Source of the DNA: Candidatus Babelota bacterium
GTDB lineage: Bacteria > Babelota > Babeliae > Babelales > Babelaceae
DNA length: 9,616 nucleotides
Assembly: GCA_003484685.1 (NCBI GenBank)
Contig: DNBB01000046.1
Location: 23,064-32,679, forward strand
Reading direction: 5' to 3'
Below are positions 1-6,631 of the stretch, piece by piece (positions within the stretch are counted from its first letter, which is position 1; each line of letters starts with the position of its first letter). A program made the translations under genes and the position numbers. The notes beneath the pieces were generated by a model, which saw only the letters and a program-made list of their open reading frames with translations, had not been told where the DNA came from and made no database searches.

Positions 1-1
1 G

Positions 2-610
2 GCGTTTTTGCGTGGTGAAGATATTCATGCGCGTACCGCGGCGGGATTGTTTGGTGTTGGTATTGATCAGGTAACCTATGAGCAGCGGCAAGTAGCGAAA
101 AAAATCAACTTTAGTATCTTGTACGGCTTATCTGCGTTTGGATTATCCAAGGACCTTGGTATCGGAGTAAGCGAGGCACGTACGTACCTTGATCGGTATC
201 AGGCGCAATATCCACGCGTCTTTGCCTGGATGGATGAAGTTATTGCCAAGGCGCGAATCGCGGGCTATGTGCGAACGCATCTTGGGCGTAAGCGGCAGCT
301 TCCCGAATTGTTTGAAGCAAACAAGACCCTGTTTCAGCAGGGGTGTCGACTCGCTATTAATACGGTGGCGCAGGGAACGGCTGCTGAGCTGGTTAAATTG
401 GGTATGATTGCAGTGTATAATGCCTTGGCAACAACAAAGTTGCAGGCAATACTTATTTTGCAGGTTCATGATGAGGTGATATTGGAGGTTGCAAACCAAG
501 ATCTTGCGCATGCAAAGGGCATGATTCAGCATGCGTTAGAGTCAGTTATTGATTGGGATATTCCGCTCACGGTCGGGGTTCACGATGGTAGTTCATGGGA
601 TGAGTTGTAG
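2..610 (+). CDS. polA: DNA polymerase I, C-terminal part (5' end outside window)
   Basis: This is the last 202 residues of family A DNA polymerase I, which fills gaps and replaces RNA primers during repair and lagging-strand synthesis. The reading frame is open from base 2, so the gene starts to the left; the polymerase motif A aspartate and any exonuclease domains are not visible. Motif B (the O-helix) is at residues 29-42, with R29, K33, F37 and Y41 matching R754, K758, F762 and Y766 of E. coli. Phe at that site is the form that discriminates against dideoxynucleotides. Motif C is QVHDE at residues 154-158, with the metal-binding Asp and Glu. GYVRT, GRKRQLP and AIN..AQGTAAE are further family A signatures. 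Two details differ from the commonest sequence: Ser instead of Gly directly after the O-helix Phe, and Cys where most have Glu before the conserved Arg of the 'ER.AIN' block. The C-terminus (SSWDEL) is in the usual place, so the 3' end is complete. Confidence 0.96.
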   Translation, partial: AFLRGEDIHARTAAGLFGVGIDQVTYEQRQVAKKINFSILYGLSAFGLSKDLGIGVSEARTYLDRYQAQYPRVFAWMDEVIAKARIAGYVRTHLGRKRQLPELFEANKTLFQQGCRLAINTVAQGTAAELVKLGMIAVYNALATTKLQAILILQVHDEVILEVANQDLAHAKGMIQHALESVIDWDIPLTVGVHDGSSWDEL

Positions 611-622
611 GAGCCGGTGAGT

Positions 623-651
623 TTGACTTTTTTGCAAATTATTTTCATACT
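623..651 (+). promoter_or_regulatory. candidate sigma70-type promoter for rpmA-secF
   Basis: TTGACT (623-628, 5/6 to consensus) and CATACT (646-651, 4/6) are separated by exactly 17 bases. They lie between the polA stop and rpmA, which would give a leader of about 90 bases. A weaker alternative is TTGATT (702-707) with TGTAAT (727-732) at 19-base spacing. The 137-base polA-rpmA gap has no convincing terminator, so read-through from polA remains possible. Confidence 0.45.
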
Positions 652-747
652 TTGAAGATGAATGAAATTCTGTGGATAGCGCATGAGTTCTTTCACTTCT
701 TTTGATTTCGTACACATCTTTTTTTATGTAATGTTAGGGTTTATAGC

Positions 748-996
748 ATGGCAACGAGTAAAACTGGTGGTTCCACACAAAATGGTCGCGACAGTATCAG
801 TAAACGCCTTGGCGTTAAGTTGTACGATGGTCAACGCGTAAGCGGCGGCGAAATTATCGTTCGTCAGCGCGGAACACGCATTCACCCAGGTAAAAATGTT
901 GGCCTTGGTGGTGATGATACCTTGTTTGCAACGGCAGCAGGTGAAGTTCGGTTCCATTTCGGCGTCAAGGGACGTAAATACGTTTCGGTCGTTTAA
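748..996 (+). CDS. rpmA: 50S ribosomal protein L27
   Basis: This is ribosomal protein L27, 82 aa, the normal family length. Its N-terminal arm reaches into the peptidyl-transferase centre and helps position tRNA substrates. The signature GGSTQNGRDS is at residues 7-16, followed by SKRLGVK, then IIVRQRGTR.HPG.NVG.G.D.TLFA, and a terminal RKYVSV, all in family order. The N-terminus starts directly with MATSK. There is no cleavable extension of the kind Firmicutes remove with the Prp protease. The ATG is preceded by TAGGG (735-739) with 8 bases of spacing, a modest ribosome binding site. L27 is normally encoded directly after L21 (rplU), but here the upstream neighbour is polA and no L21 gene is present. 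secF follows after 34 bases, suggesting one transcript. Confidence 0.98.
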   Translation: MATSKTGGSTQNGRDSISKRLGVKLYDGQRVSGGEIIVRQRGTRIHPGKNVGLGGDDTLFATAAGEVRFHFGVKGRKYVSVV

Positions 997-1030
997 GGTA
1001 GCGTAAGTTTCGTGCACAACGGAGAGAGTT

Positions 1031-1945
1031 ATGTTGAAAGCAGGAAATATCGATTTTTTCAAGTACCGGTTCCTTTTTTTTGGTGTGTCATTTTTGTTGA
1101 TGATGGCCTTTGTTGGAGGAGCGGTATATCGGTATAAGACCCGAGGCTCGGTCTTTACCTACAGCGTTGATTTTACGGGGGGAACTGAAGTTCGTCTTAG
1201 CTTTTCGGGTGCTGAGAAGATATCTGGAGAGCGGGTTGAGCAGATTCTGGCTAAGAACGGTATTGATGGCGCAACGACTCGAGATTTTGCCAATGGTGAG
1301 GTTTTGGTGCGGGTTCGTGGGTTTGAAAATGACTCTCGTGGTCTGAGTCAGCGTATCCAGGAATATGTTGAAGCTGAAGTGAGTGGTACCAAGGTTTCGA
1401 TCTTGCAAACAGATAGCGTTGGTGCAGCGGTTGGAGATGAACTTCGCCACAATTCGACTAAAGCGGTTATTCTGGTCTTGCTGATTATGCTGCTGTACAT
1501 AGCTTTGCGTTTTTGGTCGTTTTCATTTGCTATGGGTGCTATTGTTGCACTCTTTCATGATGTTATCGCGATTCTGACGTTAGTTATTTGGTTAGATCTT
1601 GAAATTTCACTCAACATTATTGCGGCAATCCTCTTTATTTTGGGGTATTCGATTAACGATACCATCGTTGTGTTTTCCCGAATACGTGAGCATTTTAGTT
1701 CACACGAAAAGGGTAATGCGTTAGCGATTGCTAATAAGAGTATTAACGAAACATTGCGTCGTACAATTTTAACAAGTGTAGCAACGGCGTTAACCGTTGT
1801 TGCGTTGCTCTTTGGAGCAGGTGTGCTGAGGTTATTAGCGATGGCACTGCTTATGGGTATCGTGTTTGGTACCTATTCATCAATCTATATTGCAACACCG
1901 ACCATGTTGCTCTTGAATCGTGGTAAGAAAAGCACCGGTTCATAA
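1031..1945 (+). CDS. secF: protein translocase subunit SecF
   Basis: SecF is an inner-membrane partner of SecYEG. With SecD it uses the proton gradient to help pull exported proteins through the channel. The 304-aa length is typical of stand-alone SecF. Visible in order are a first membrane helix (about 14-32), the periplasmic P1 domain opening with VDFTGGTEV (46-54), the QTDSVG block (126-131), and a five-helix membrane bundle (about 143-160, 165-187, 192-206, 245-263, 265-288). The conserved GYSINDTIVVFSRIRE motif (205-220) carries D210, and LRRT (242-245) carries R244. By alignment these match E. coli D213 and R247, the pair needed for proton-driven function. GTYSSIYIATP (280-290) is the usual last helix. 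GGAGAG (1021-1026) sits 4 bases before the ATG. A run of eight T (1074-1081) lies inside codons for the first helix. secD, normally just upstream, is absent from the window; its place is taken by rpmA. Confidence 0.97.
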   Translation: MLKAGNIDFFKYRFLFFGVSFLLMMAFVGGAVYRYKTRGSVFTYSVDFTGGTEVRLSFSGAEKISGERVEQILAKNGIDGATTRDFANGEVLVRVRGFENDSRGLSQRIQEYVEAEVSGTKVSILQTDSVGAAVGDELRHNSTKAVILVLLIMLLYIALRFWSFSFAMGAIVALFHDVIAILTLVIWLDLEISLNIIAAILFILGYSINDTIVVFSRIREHFSSHEKGNALAIANKSINETLRRTILTSVATALTVVALLFGAGVLRLLAMALLMGIVFGTYSSIYIATPTMLLLNRGKKSTGS

Positions 1946-1957
1946 TACATAGTTTTT

Positions 1958-1994
1958 GGGAACCCGGCAGATGTTTTACTGACCGGGTCTTCCC
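1958..1994 (+). promoter_or_regulatory. hairpin between secF and rho (terminator or rho leader element)
   Basis: The 87-base secF-rho gap contains an imperfect hairpin. GGGA-ACCCGG-CAG (1958-1970) pairs with CTG-CCGGGT-TCCC (1979-1994), with a single bulged A at 1982 and a CT bulge at 1989-1990. The loop is the 8-base ATGTTTTA. The sequence downstream is pyrimidine-rich but has no clean T tract, so it is a weak intrinsic terminator at best. Its position 38 bases before the rho start also fits a leader or attenuator. Rho is known to control its own expression through its leader in E. coli, but extending that here is inference. Confidence 0.5.
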
Positions 1995-2032
1995 CATTTC
2001 TTTACATTCGCTCTTTTTAAAGGATTTGATGC

Positions 2033-3319
2033 ATGAGGGAACAAGCATTACAAAAAATGAGCATCGCAGACCTTCTGGTTGTCGCTCGCAAGCTTGGTGT
2101 CATAGGCGCCAATTATATGAAGAAGGATGAGTTAATATCCAAGATTATTGATTTGGAAACGAATCCGGAAAAGGAAATTGGTGTTGTTGGAGTGCTCGAG
2201 AAACTGCCAGATGGATTTGGTTTCTTACGCGCGCGTCAGGCGGATTATGTTTCAGGTCCTGATGATGTGTATGTTTCTCCATCACAAATTCGGAGACTTG
2301 GGCTTCGGACTGGCGACGAAATTACGGGGGTAATTCGTCGGCCGAAAGATAACGAAAAATATTTTGCCTTACTGCGTGTTGATCGTGTTAACGGCGAAGA
2401 TCCAGCTAAACTTGGAGATCGTCCATTTTTTGATAGACTTTCGCCGCTTTATGCAGATAAAAAATTTAATCTTGAATACAATCCATCCTACATTTCAACT
2501 CGTTTGATGGATCTTTTTACCCCGATTGGAAAAGGGCAGCGTGGCTTAATCGTGGCGCCGCCAAAGGCGGGTAAAACGATGTTGCTCAAGGAATTGGCGC
2601 GTACGATTGCCAATAATCATCCTGAAGTGCATCTCATTATTTTGCTTATTGATGAGCGTCCTGAAGAAGTTGCTGATATGCGTCGTTCGATACAGAGCAA
2701 AAATGCTGAGGTAATTAGCTCAACGTTTGATGAGTCGGCTGAACGACATGAGCAGGTAGCGGAGATTGTTTTGGCTCGCGCCAAGCGTTTGGTCGAGATG
2801 AAGAAGGATGTGGTTATTCTATTGGATTCTATTACCCGACTCGCACGAGCGTATAATACGATTTCTCCTGCATCCGGAAAGGTTTTGACCGGAGGTATCG
2901 ATGCCCATGCGCTACAAAAGCCTAAGAGGTTCTTTGGTGCTGCGCGTAATGTCGAAGAAGGTGGGTCACTTACTATCATCGCAAGTGCACTCATTGAAAC
3001 TGGTTCGCGTATGGATGAGGTTATTTTTGAAGAGTTTAAAGGTACGGGTAACATGGAAATTAACATGTCTCGTAAACTTGCTAACCTGCGTATCTTCCCG
3101 GCCTTTGATCTGCTTGTTTCTGGCACTCGCCGCGAAGAGCTCTTGCTCTCCGATGAGGTTCTTAAAAAGATTCATGTCTTGCGCAAAGTGCTTGCCAGCA
3201 TGAACATGAACGAAGCGATGGAGCTTCTGATTGATCGAATGAAGAAAAGCAAAACAAACGAAGAGTTTTTGGAATCGCTTAAACGCAATGGTGCCGGCGG
3301 TTCACCAAGCGCTGCGTAA
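2033..3319 (+). CDS. rho: transcription termination factor Rho
   Basis: Rho is the hexameric RNA-dependent ATPase that releases RNA from stalled transcription complexes. At 428 aa it is close to the E. coli protein (419 aa), and the numbering coincides through most of the chain. The N-terminal helical domain is at about 1-47. The primary RNA-binding OB fold carries GFGFLR (61-66) and Y80, the E. coli RNA-contact positions. The ATPase core has the Walker A APPKAGKT (175-182, K181), the catalytic E211 in IDERPEE, the Walker B D265 in ILLDS, the Q-loop SGKVLTGG (281-288), and the arginine finger R366 in SGTRR. No long insertion is present in the OB fold, unlike in Actinobacteria. One oddity is DLLVSGTR (359-366): the polar pair usually before SGTR (Asn with Arg or Lys) is Leu-Val here. 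AAAGGA (2019-2024) lies 8 bases before the ATG and supports this start. The C-terminus adds a short Gly/Ser/Ala tail. Confidence 0.99.
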   Translation: MREQALQKMSIADLLVVARKLGVIGANYMKKDELISKIIDLETNPEKEIGVVGVLEKLPDGFGFLRARQADYVSGPDDVYVSPSQIRRLGLRTGDEITGVIRRPKDNEKYFALLRVDRVNGEDPAKLGDRPFFDRLSPLYADKKFNLEYNPSYISTRLMDLFTPIGKGQRGLIVAPPKAGKTMLLKELARTIANNHPEVHLIILLIDERPEEVADMRRSIQSKNAEVISSTFDESAERHEQVAEIVLARAKRLVEMKKDVVILLDSITRLARAYNTISPASGKVLTGGIDAHALQKPKRFFGAARNVEEGGSLTIIASALIETGSRMDEVIFEEFKGTGNMEINMSRKLANLRIFPAFDLLVSGTRREELLLSDEVLKKIHVLRKVLASMNMNEAMELLIDRMKKSKTNEEFLESLKRNGAGGSPSAA

Positions 3320-3338
3320 CGACCTTGTGTTGTAGAAT

Positions 3339-3390
3339 TAAAAAAGGGCGAGAGAAGGGTTACTTTCTCCCGCCCTTTTGGCGTTTTTTA
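3339..3390. terminator. bidirectional intrinsic terminator between rho and the convergent 991-aa gene
   Basis: AAAAGGGCG (3342-3350) pairs with CGCCCTTTT (3371-3379). The stem continues with GAGAA/TTCTC after one A-C mismatch, around a small loop near 3358-3363. T runs follow on the + strand (3376-3379 and 3384-3389). On the other strand the A run at 3340-3345 gives a T run, so the element can also stop transcripts of the minus-strand gene whose stop codon is at 3409. It lies in the 89-base gap between two convergent stops. Confidence 0.9.
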
Positions 3391-3408
3391 CTCTTAATAA
3401 TTGAGCTA

Positions 3409-6384
3409 CTATTTTGTTCTCTGCAGTGTGATCTTTGGTTTTTGTAGATAGGCACTCAGGAAGTTTTTGCCAAATACTAGCGCTTGTCGAATGTACGTTC
3501 GTTTTTGTTTAATGGTTAAAAGGTCCTGATTGTCCCAGTACGTTGTGTGCTTTTCTATGTTTTTCCAGAATTGGTTATCCCAGGTAAGCGTTGAATCTTT
3601 TTCTAGGAGCTCTTTTGCTAATTCGGCATATTTTTTTAAAATATCCTGTCTTTGCGAATCCTTGTTGTACGAGGAATGAAGTTCGTATAATTCGTTTTTG
3701 CTATACGTAATGGTTCTAAGGTAGCAAGCAGTTTCTTTTGTTGAGAGCCCTTTTTGGAAACATTTGCTTAACAAATTTATCCGCTCTTTGTAGAGGTCAA
3801 GGCCTTGGTGTCTTGCAGTTTGTTTGATAAAAACAGCGGCTTCTTGCGGGGTGATGTCTTTTGAGTCCAGGAGCCAGTCTATGTAGGTTAATACGGTTCC
3901 GGCTGTATTGGCGTTATTGGTCTTGGTAAAAGCGTGTTCAAAAAGATGTTTTACCGAGTTGAATGCAAGATCTTTTGTTTCTTTGATGCGTTTTTGAATT
4001 GCGAAGAAGATGTTGCGATAAATGCTCTGAGTATCATCATTGTCTGGTTCTGACAAAAGTTTTTGTAAAAATATATCCGCTGCTTGGCTGAGTTTGTTGT
4101 TGTGGCCAAGAAATTTATTAATTATAAAGGTCACGGCAGGGTCCTGGTAGTATGCATTTGTTTTGTTTTTTTCTTCGATATTCTTGCACGCATCTTCAAA
4201 GGCTGCCTGTTCTAATGCAGGATTTTTTTGTGTGAGCGCGTGCCAAAGTTGCTGTGGAAAATGTCGGCATTTTGGATTTTTCTGAATCTGGTTGATAAAG
4301 TTAAGTCCTTTGCCGGAAGCCCCAGGCAGATTGTTTTTTATTGCATGGGCGAGAATTTCTTCTTTGTAGGGGACCCAGAATTTCTGTGCGCTCTTTACTT
4401 CTTCATATTCTATGAGAGCGAGCCAGGAGGCGTCGAGGTTTTGTCGAGCGAGGTCTGCAAATAGTCTATCGTTGCCGATAGCGTTGTGTGCAAAACAGGA
4501 GATGAGATCGCGCCAACCGTTTATGAGCGTTTGTTCGTAGGTATGACTCTGTACTAAGTATGGCGCAAGGGGGAAATGATTGATTTCTTCTTGCGTCAGT
4601 TTATCAAGTTGCTTTAATCCCTCGTCATTCAAATTAATAAGTTTAAGATCCCCATGCCCACGATCTAAAAAGAATTTTGCATTGACCTGAAAGGCAGGAA
4701 GGAAAAATGATACAATACCAATATCACTACGATTTTCGGAGTTCTTGTAATTTTTGCTTTCAAACTTAGTTTCTATTTTTTCTGCTCCAAGAACCTCAAG
4801 CACTTTTGGAAGATAGGTAGCAGTAAAATCAGAACGCAGAAGCTCCTGAGCAAGGTTCTTGCCAACAAATAGGTTCAATTGTAAGAAATGATCTAAGATG
4901 AGTACAAAGTTACGATATGTTGCTTGCAGCTCGTAGTGTGTGTATGTTTTTTCTTCTGGGATTACTAGATAGAGCGTGGCGAGTTCTTGTTTTTGCTGTT
5001 CATCAATAATGTCGTCACTTAGTCTAATGTGGTGGTGGCGCTCTAGGCCTTCGTAAAGACTAGCGTAAGTCTGCTTAGGTGGTTGTAGTTCTGCGGTAAC
5101 CAGGTATGCAACGTTATCCAGGTTGGTCATAATTTGAGCCCAAGCAATTCGTGCTTCTTTAGTATCTGAAAGTTTAGGGTCGGTATATTTGTTATAAAAA
5201 GCGATGAGATCGGGATGGACGCTCCCCCCCAGAGATTCTTCTAAGCGTTTTGCTGAATATTGGTAGGTAGCTGGGTCAAAGGCGTAATAGTTGAGTAGGT
5301 TGCGTATTTCGACTTCAAAACAGGGGCGTAAGCCTTTGACTTTGCCTTTGTTTGGCATGGTAAAAGATAGGTCCTCGCCTAGGGATAATACAGGCGCGCG
5401 TGTTTGTGGTGTCAGTGCAGCATAGGTCAGTATTTCACAAAGCGCTGTGTCTTGTACGATTTCTTTGGTTGTCTTATTTTGCAGTTGGTTAATGTCATCG
5501 AGTACAAAATTGGTGTTTAGGTCAAAAAGCTCAGGGTTGAACGTTGCTACCATGTTCTTGAGCTTGTTAAGTTTTTTTGTAAATGAGCTGATGGCGTTAG
5601 CTTGTTCTTCTTGCGTTGGAAGCCCGAGTGCGGGAATAGGCGTAGCCGACTTTTTCTGGCTAGTTTTTGGTGAAGCTAATGATATTTCTAATTTTTCTAT
5701 CCCCTTGCTGATACTGTCCTGGAGTGCTTTGAAATATAGTTTTAGCAGTGCGCGATCGTTATTTGCGGCTACCCATAAGAGCCCAAGGAGTGCATGTTCA
5801 ACAACGGTATGCCCTGGATATATGGGGTCTTCGCAGGCGAGGTAAAATGCGTTGTTGGTTACATGACCAATCTTTTTTAGCGTAAGGACCGATTGAAGGC
5901 GCTTTTTGCGCTGAGCGCCGTTTTTTCCATTCAATTCTTTTTCGAGCGTTTGATATAAAAATAAGGTTGCAAGGTTATGCGCGATATTTTTGATGAGGGC
6001 TTGGGGCTTCTCGGCAATTGTTTTGCTTGGGCGAAAATCAGATTGTCCTACGGTGCCAGGTGGCCGGTTAAAAAGTATACGAACGATTTCTCTGATGCTG
6101 ATAGCTTGAATTGATTTGAGCCATGTTTGAAGTTGCTCGTTAAAATCAGGACAGGTGCTATCTTTGGGTTCGCCGGGCGTAAGGTGCCCATGGTCATAGA
6201 GCCGTTCAAGTACTCGCTTATTCCACGCTACGGCGCCGGTAAGCGGTGAAAGTTGCCTTAGCTCCTTTGGCAGGATCTGAAAGGTGCCAATAAGGTTGCT
6301 AGTGTTGACGGGGTGCAATTTTGTACCGAAGGCCAATGTAGCCATGACGATAATGTAGCGAAAACTATTTATTTTTTTGAACAT
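3409..6384 (-). CDS. large exported helical protein of unknown function, 991 aa
   Basis: I do not recognise a named family. The N-terminus has signal-peptide character: KK and R within the first 9 residues, then a hydrophobic stretch at about 10-20. The cleavage site is unclear. No later membrane helix is obvious, so the protein is probably periplasmic, surface-bound or secreted. Residues 32-330 are mostly helical. At 343-428 there is a compact pattern: MPNK, G351, C355-x-E357, RNLL (361-364), IAFY (394-397), AWAQI (414-418) and VAY (425-427). A related pattern recurs in the ORF at 8322. A more strand-like stretch at about 555-584 ends in GHGDLKLIN. From about 620 to 930 the sequence is regular Ala/Leu-rich helices, such as QAADIFLQKLL and FNSVKHLFEHAF, suggesting an alpha-solenoid. 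GGGAG lies 6 bases before the ATG in the mRNA, and a good promoter lies just upstream. A run of seven G interrupts codons 385-387, and a run of seven A follows the start. It is probably lineage-specific; the export prediction is moderate. Confidence 0.85.
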   Translation of the reverse strand: MFKKINSFRYIIVMATLAFGTKLHPVNTSNLIGTFQILPKELRQLSPLTGAVAWNKRVLERLYDHGHLTPGEPKDSTCPDFNEQLQTWLKSIQAISIREIVRILFNRPPGTVGQSDFRPSKTIAEKPQALIKNIAHNLATLFLYQTLEKELNGKNGAQRKKRLQSVLTLKKIGHVTNNAFYLACEDPIYPGHTVVEHALLGLLWVAANNDRALLKLYFKALQDSISKGIEKLEISLASPKTSQKKSATPIPALGLPTQEEQANAISSFTKKLNKLKNMVATFNPELFDLNTNFVLDDINQLQNKTTKEIVQDTALCEILTYAALTPQTRAPVLSLGEDLSFTMPNKGKVKGLRPCFEVEIRNLLNYYAFDPATYQYSAKRLEESLGGSVHPDLIAFYNKYTDPKLSDTKEARIAWAQIMTNLDNVAYLVTAELQPPKQTYASLYEGLERHHHIRLSDDIIDEQQKQELATLYLVIPEEKTYTHYELQATYRNFVLILDHFLQLNLFVGKNLAQELLRSDFTATYLPKVLEVLGAEKIETKFESKNYKNSENRSDIGIVSFFLPAFQVNAKFFLDRGHGDLKLINLNDEGLKQLDKLTQEEINHFPLAPYLVQSHTYEQTLINGWRDLISCFAHNAIGNDRLFADLARQNLDASWLALIEYEEVKSAQKFWVPYKEEILAHAIKNNLPGASGKGLNFINQIQKNPKCRHFPQQLWHALTQKNPALEQAAFEDACKNIEEKNKTNAYYQDPAVTFIINKFLGHNNKLSQAADIFLQKLLSEPDNDDTQSIYRNIFFAIQKRIKETKDLAFNSVKHLFEHAFTKTNNANTAGTVLTYIDWLLDSKDITPQEAAVFIKQTARHQGLDLYKERINLLSKCFQKGLSTKETACYLRTITYSKNELYELHSSYNKDSQRQDILKKYAELAKELLEKDSTLTWDNQFWKNIEKHTTYWDNQDLLTIKQKRTYIRQALVFGKNFLSAYLQKPKITLQRTK

Positions 6385-6422
6385 AGCTGCTCCCTTTTGT
6401 TTTTAATATTTAATTGTAATTT

Positions 6423-6450
6423 ATTATGACAATTGAGCAGTATTTGTCAA
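6423..6450 (-). promoter_or_regulatory. strong sigma70-type promoter for the 991-aa gene, with overlapping inverted repeat
   Basis: Read on the minus strand, a perfect TTGACA (6450-6445) is followed after 16 bases by CATAAT (6428-6423, 5/6). Transcription would start near 6415, about 30 bases before the ATG. On the + strand, TGACAA (6427-6432) and TTGTCA (6444-6449) form an inverted repeat with 11 bases between. It overlaps both promoter boxes and could be an operator, though six-base arms can arise by chance. Confidence 0.7.
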
Positions 6451-6578
6451 GGAGTAGGGGAAAATGCTCTGAGTAACAGGTATGGCGTATTGGGCGGAAT
6501 AGAAAATGAATTAGGCGCATGGCACGGGCAAGAAGGCAGAAAGTGGGCTGCTTTTGCGTTGTTTGGCTGAGTATTAAT

Positions 6579-6614
6579 ACAAGAAAGGCCCCATCCATTT
6601 GCCGGATGAGGCCT
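6579..6614 (-). terminator. intrinsic terminator of the 233-aa gene
   Basis: AGGCCCCATCC (6586-6596) and GGATGAGGCCT (6604-6614) form an 11-base stem with one mismatch and a 7-base loop. Read on the minus strand it begins 17 bases after the stop of the gene at 6632 and is followed by a modest T-rich tail (TTTCTTGT). The rest of the gap to 6385 holds only the promoter of the next gene; the short ORFs there look like chance. Confidence 0.75.
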
Positions 6615-6631
6615 TGAGAGTGAACACAGGT

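Noticed and set aside
724..1062. 112-codon minus-strand ORF across rpmA and the secF start
   Set aside because: It covers the whole of rpmA, a well-conserved gene, in antisense; it is a shadow.
2617..3126. 169-codon minus-strand ORF inside rho
   Set aside because: It lies antisense to the most conserved part of rho, which explains every codon there. It resembles no protein and has no start signals.
5447..5845. 132-codon + strand ORF inside the 991-aa gene
   Set aside because: It is antisense to a continuous reading frame with signal peptide, promoter and terminator, and its low-complexity translation looks like a reverse-frame shadow.
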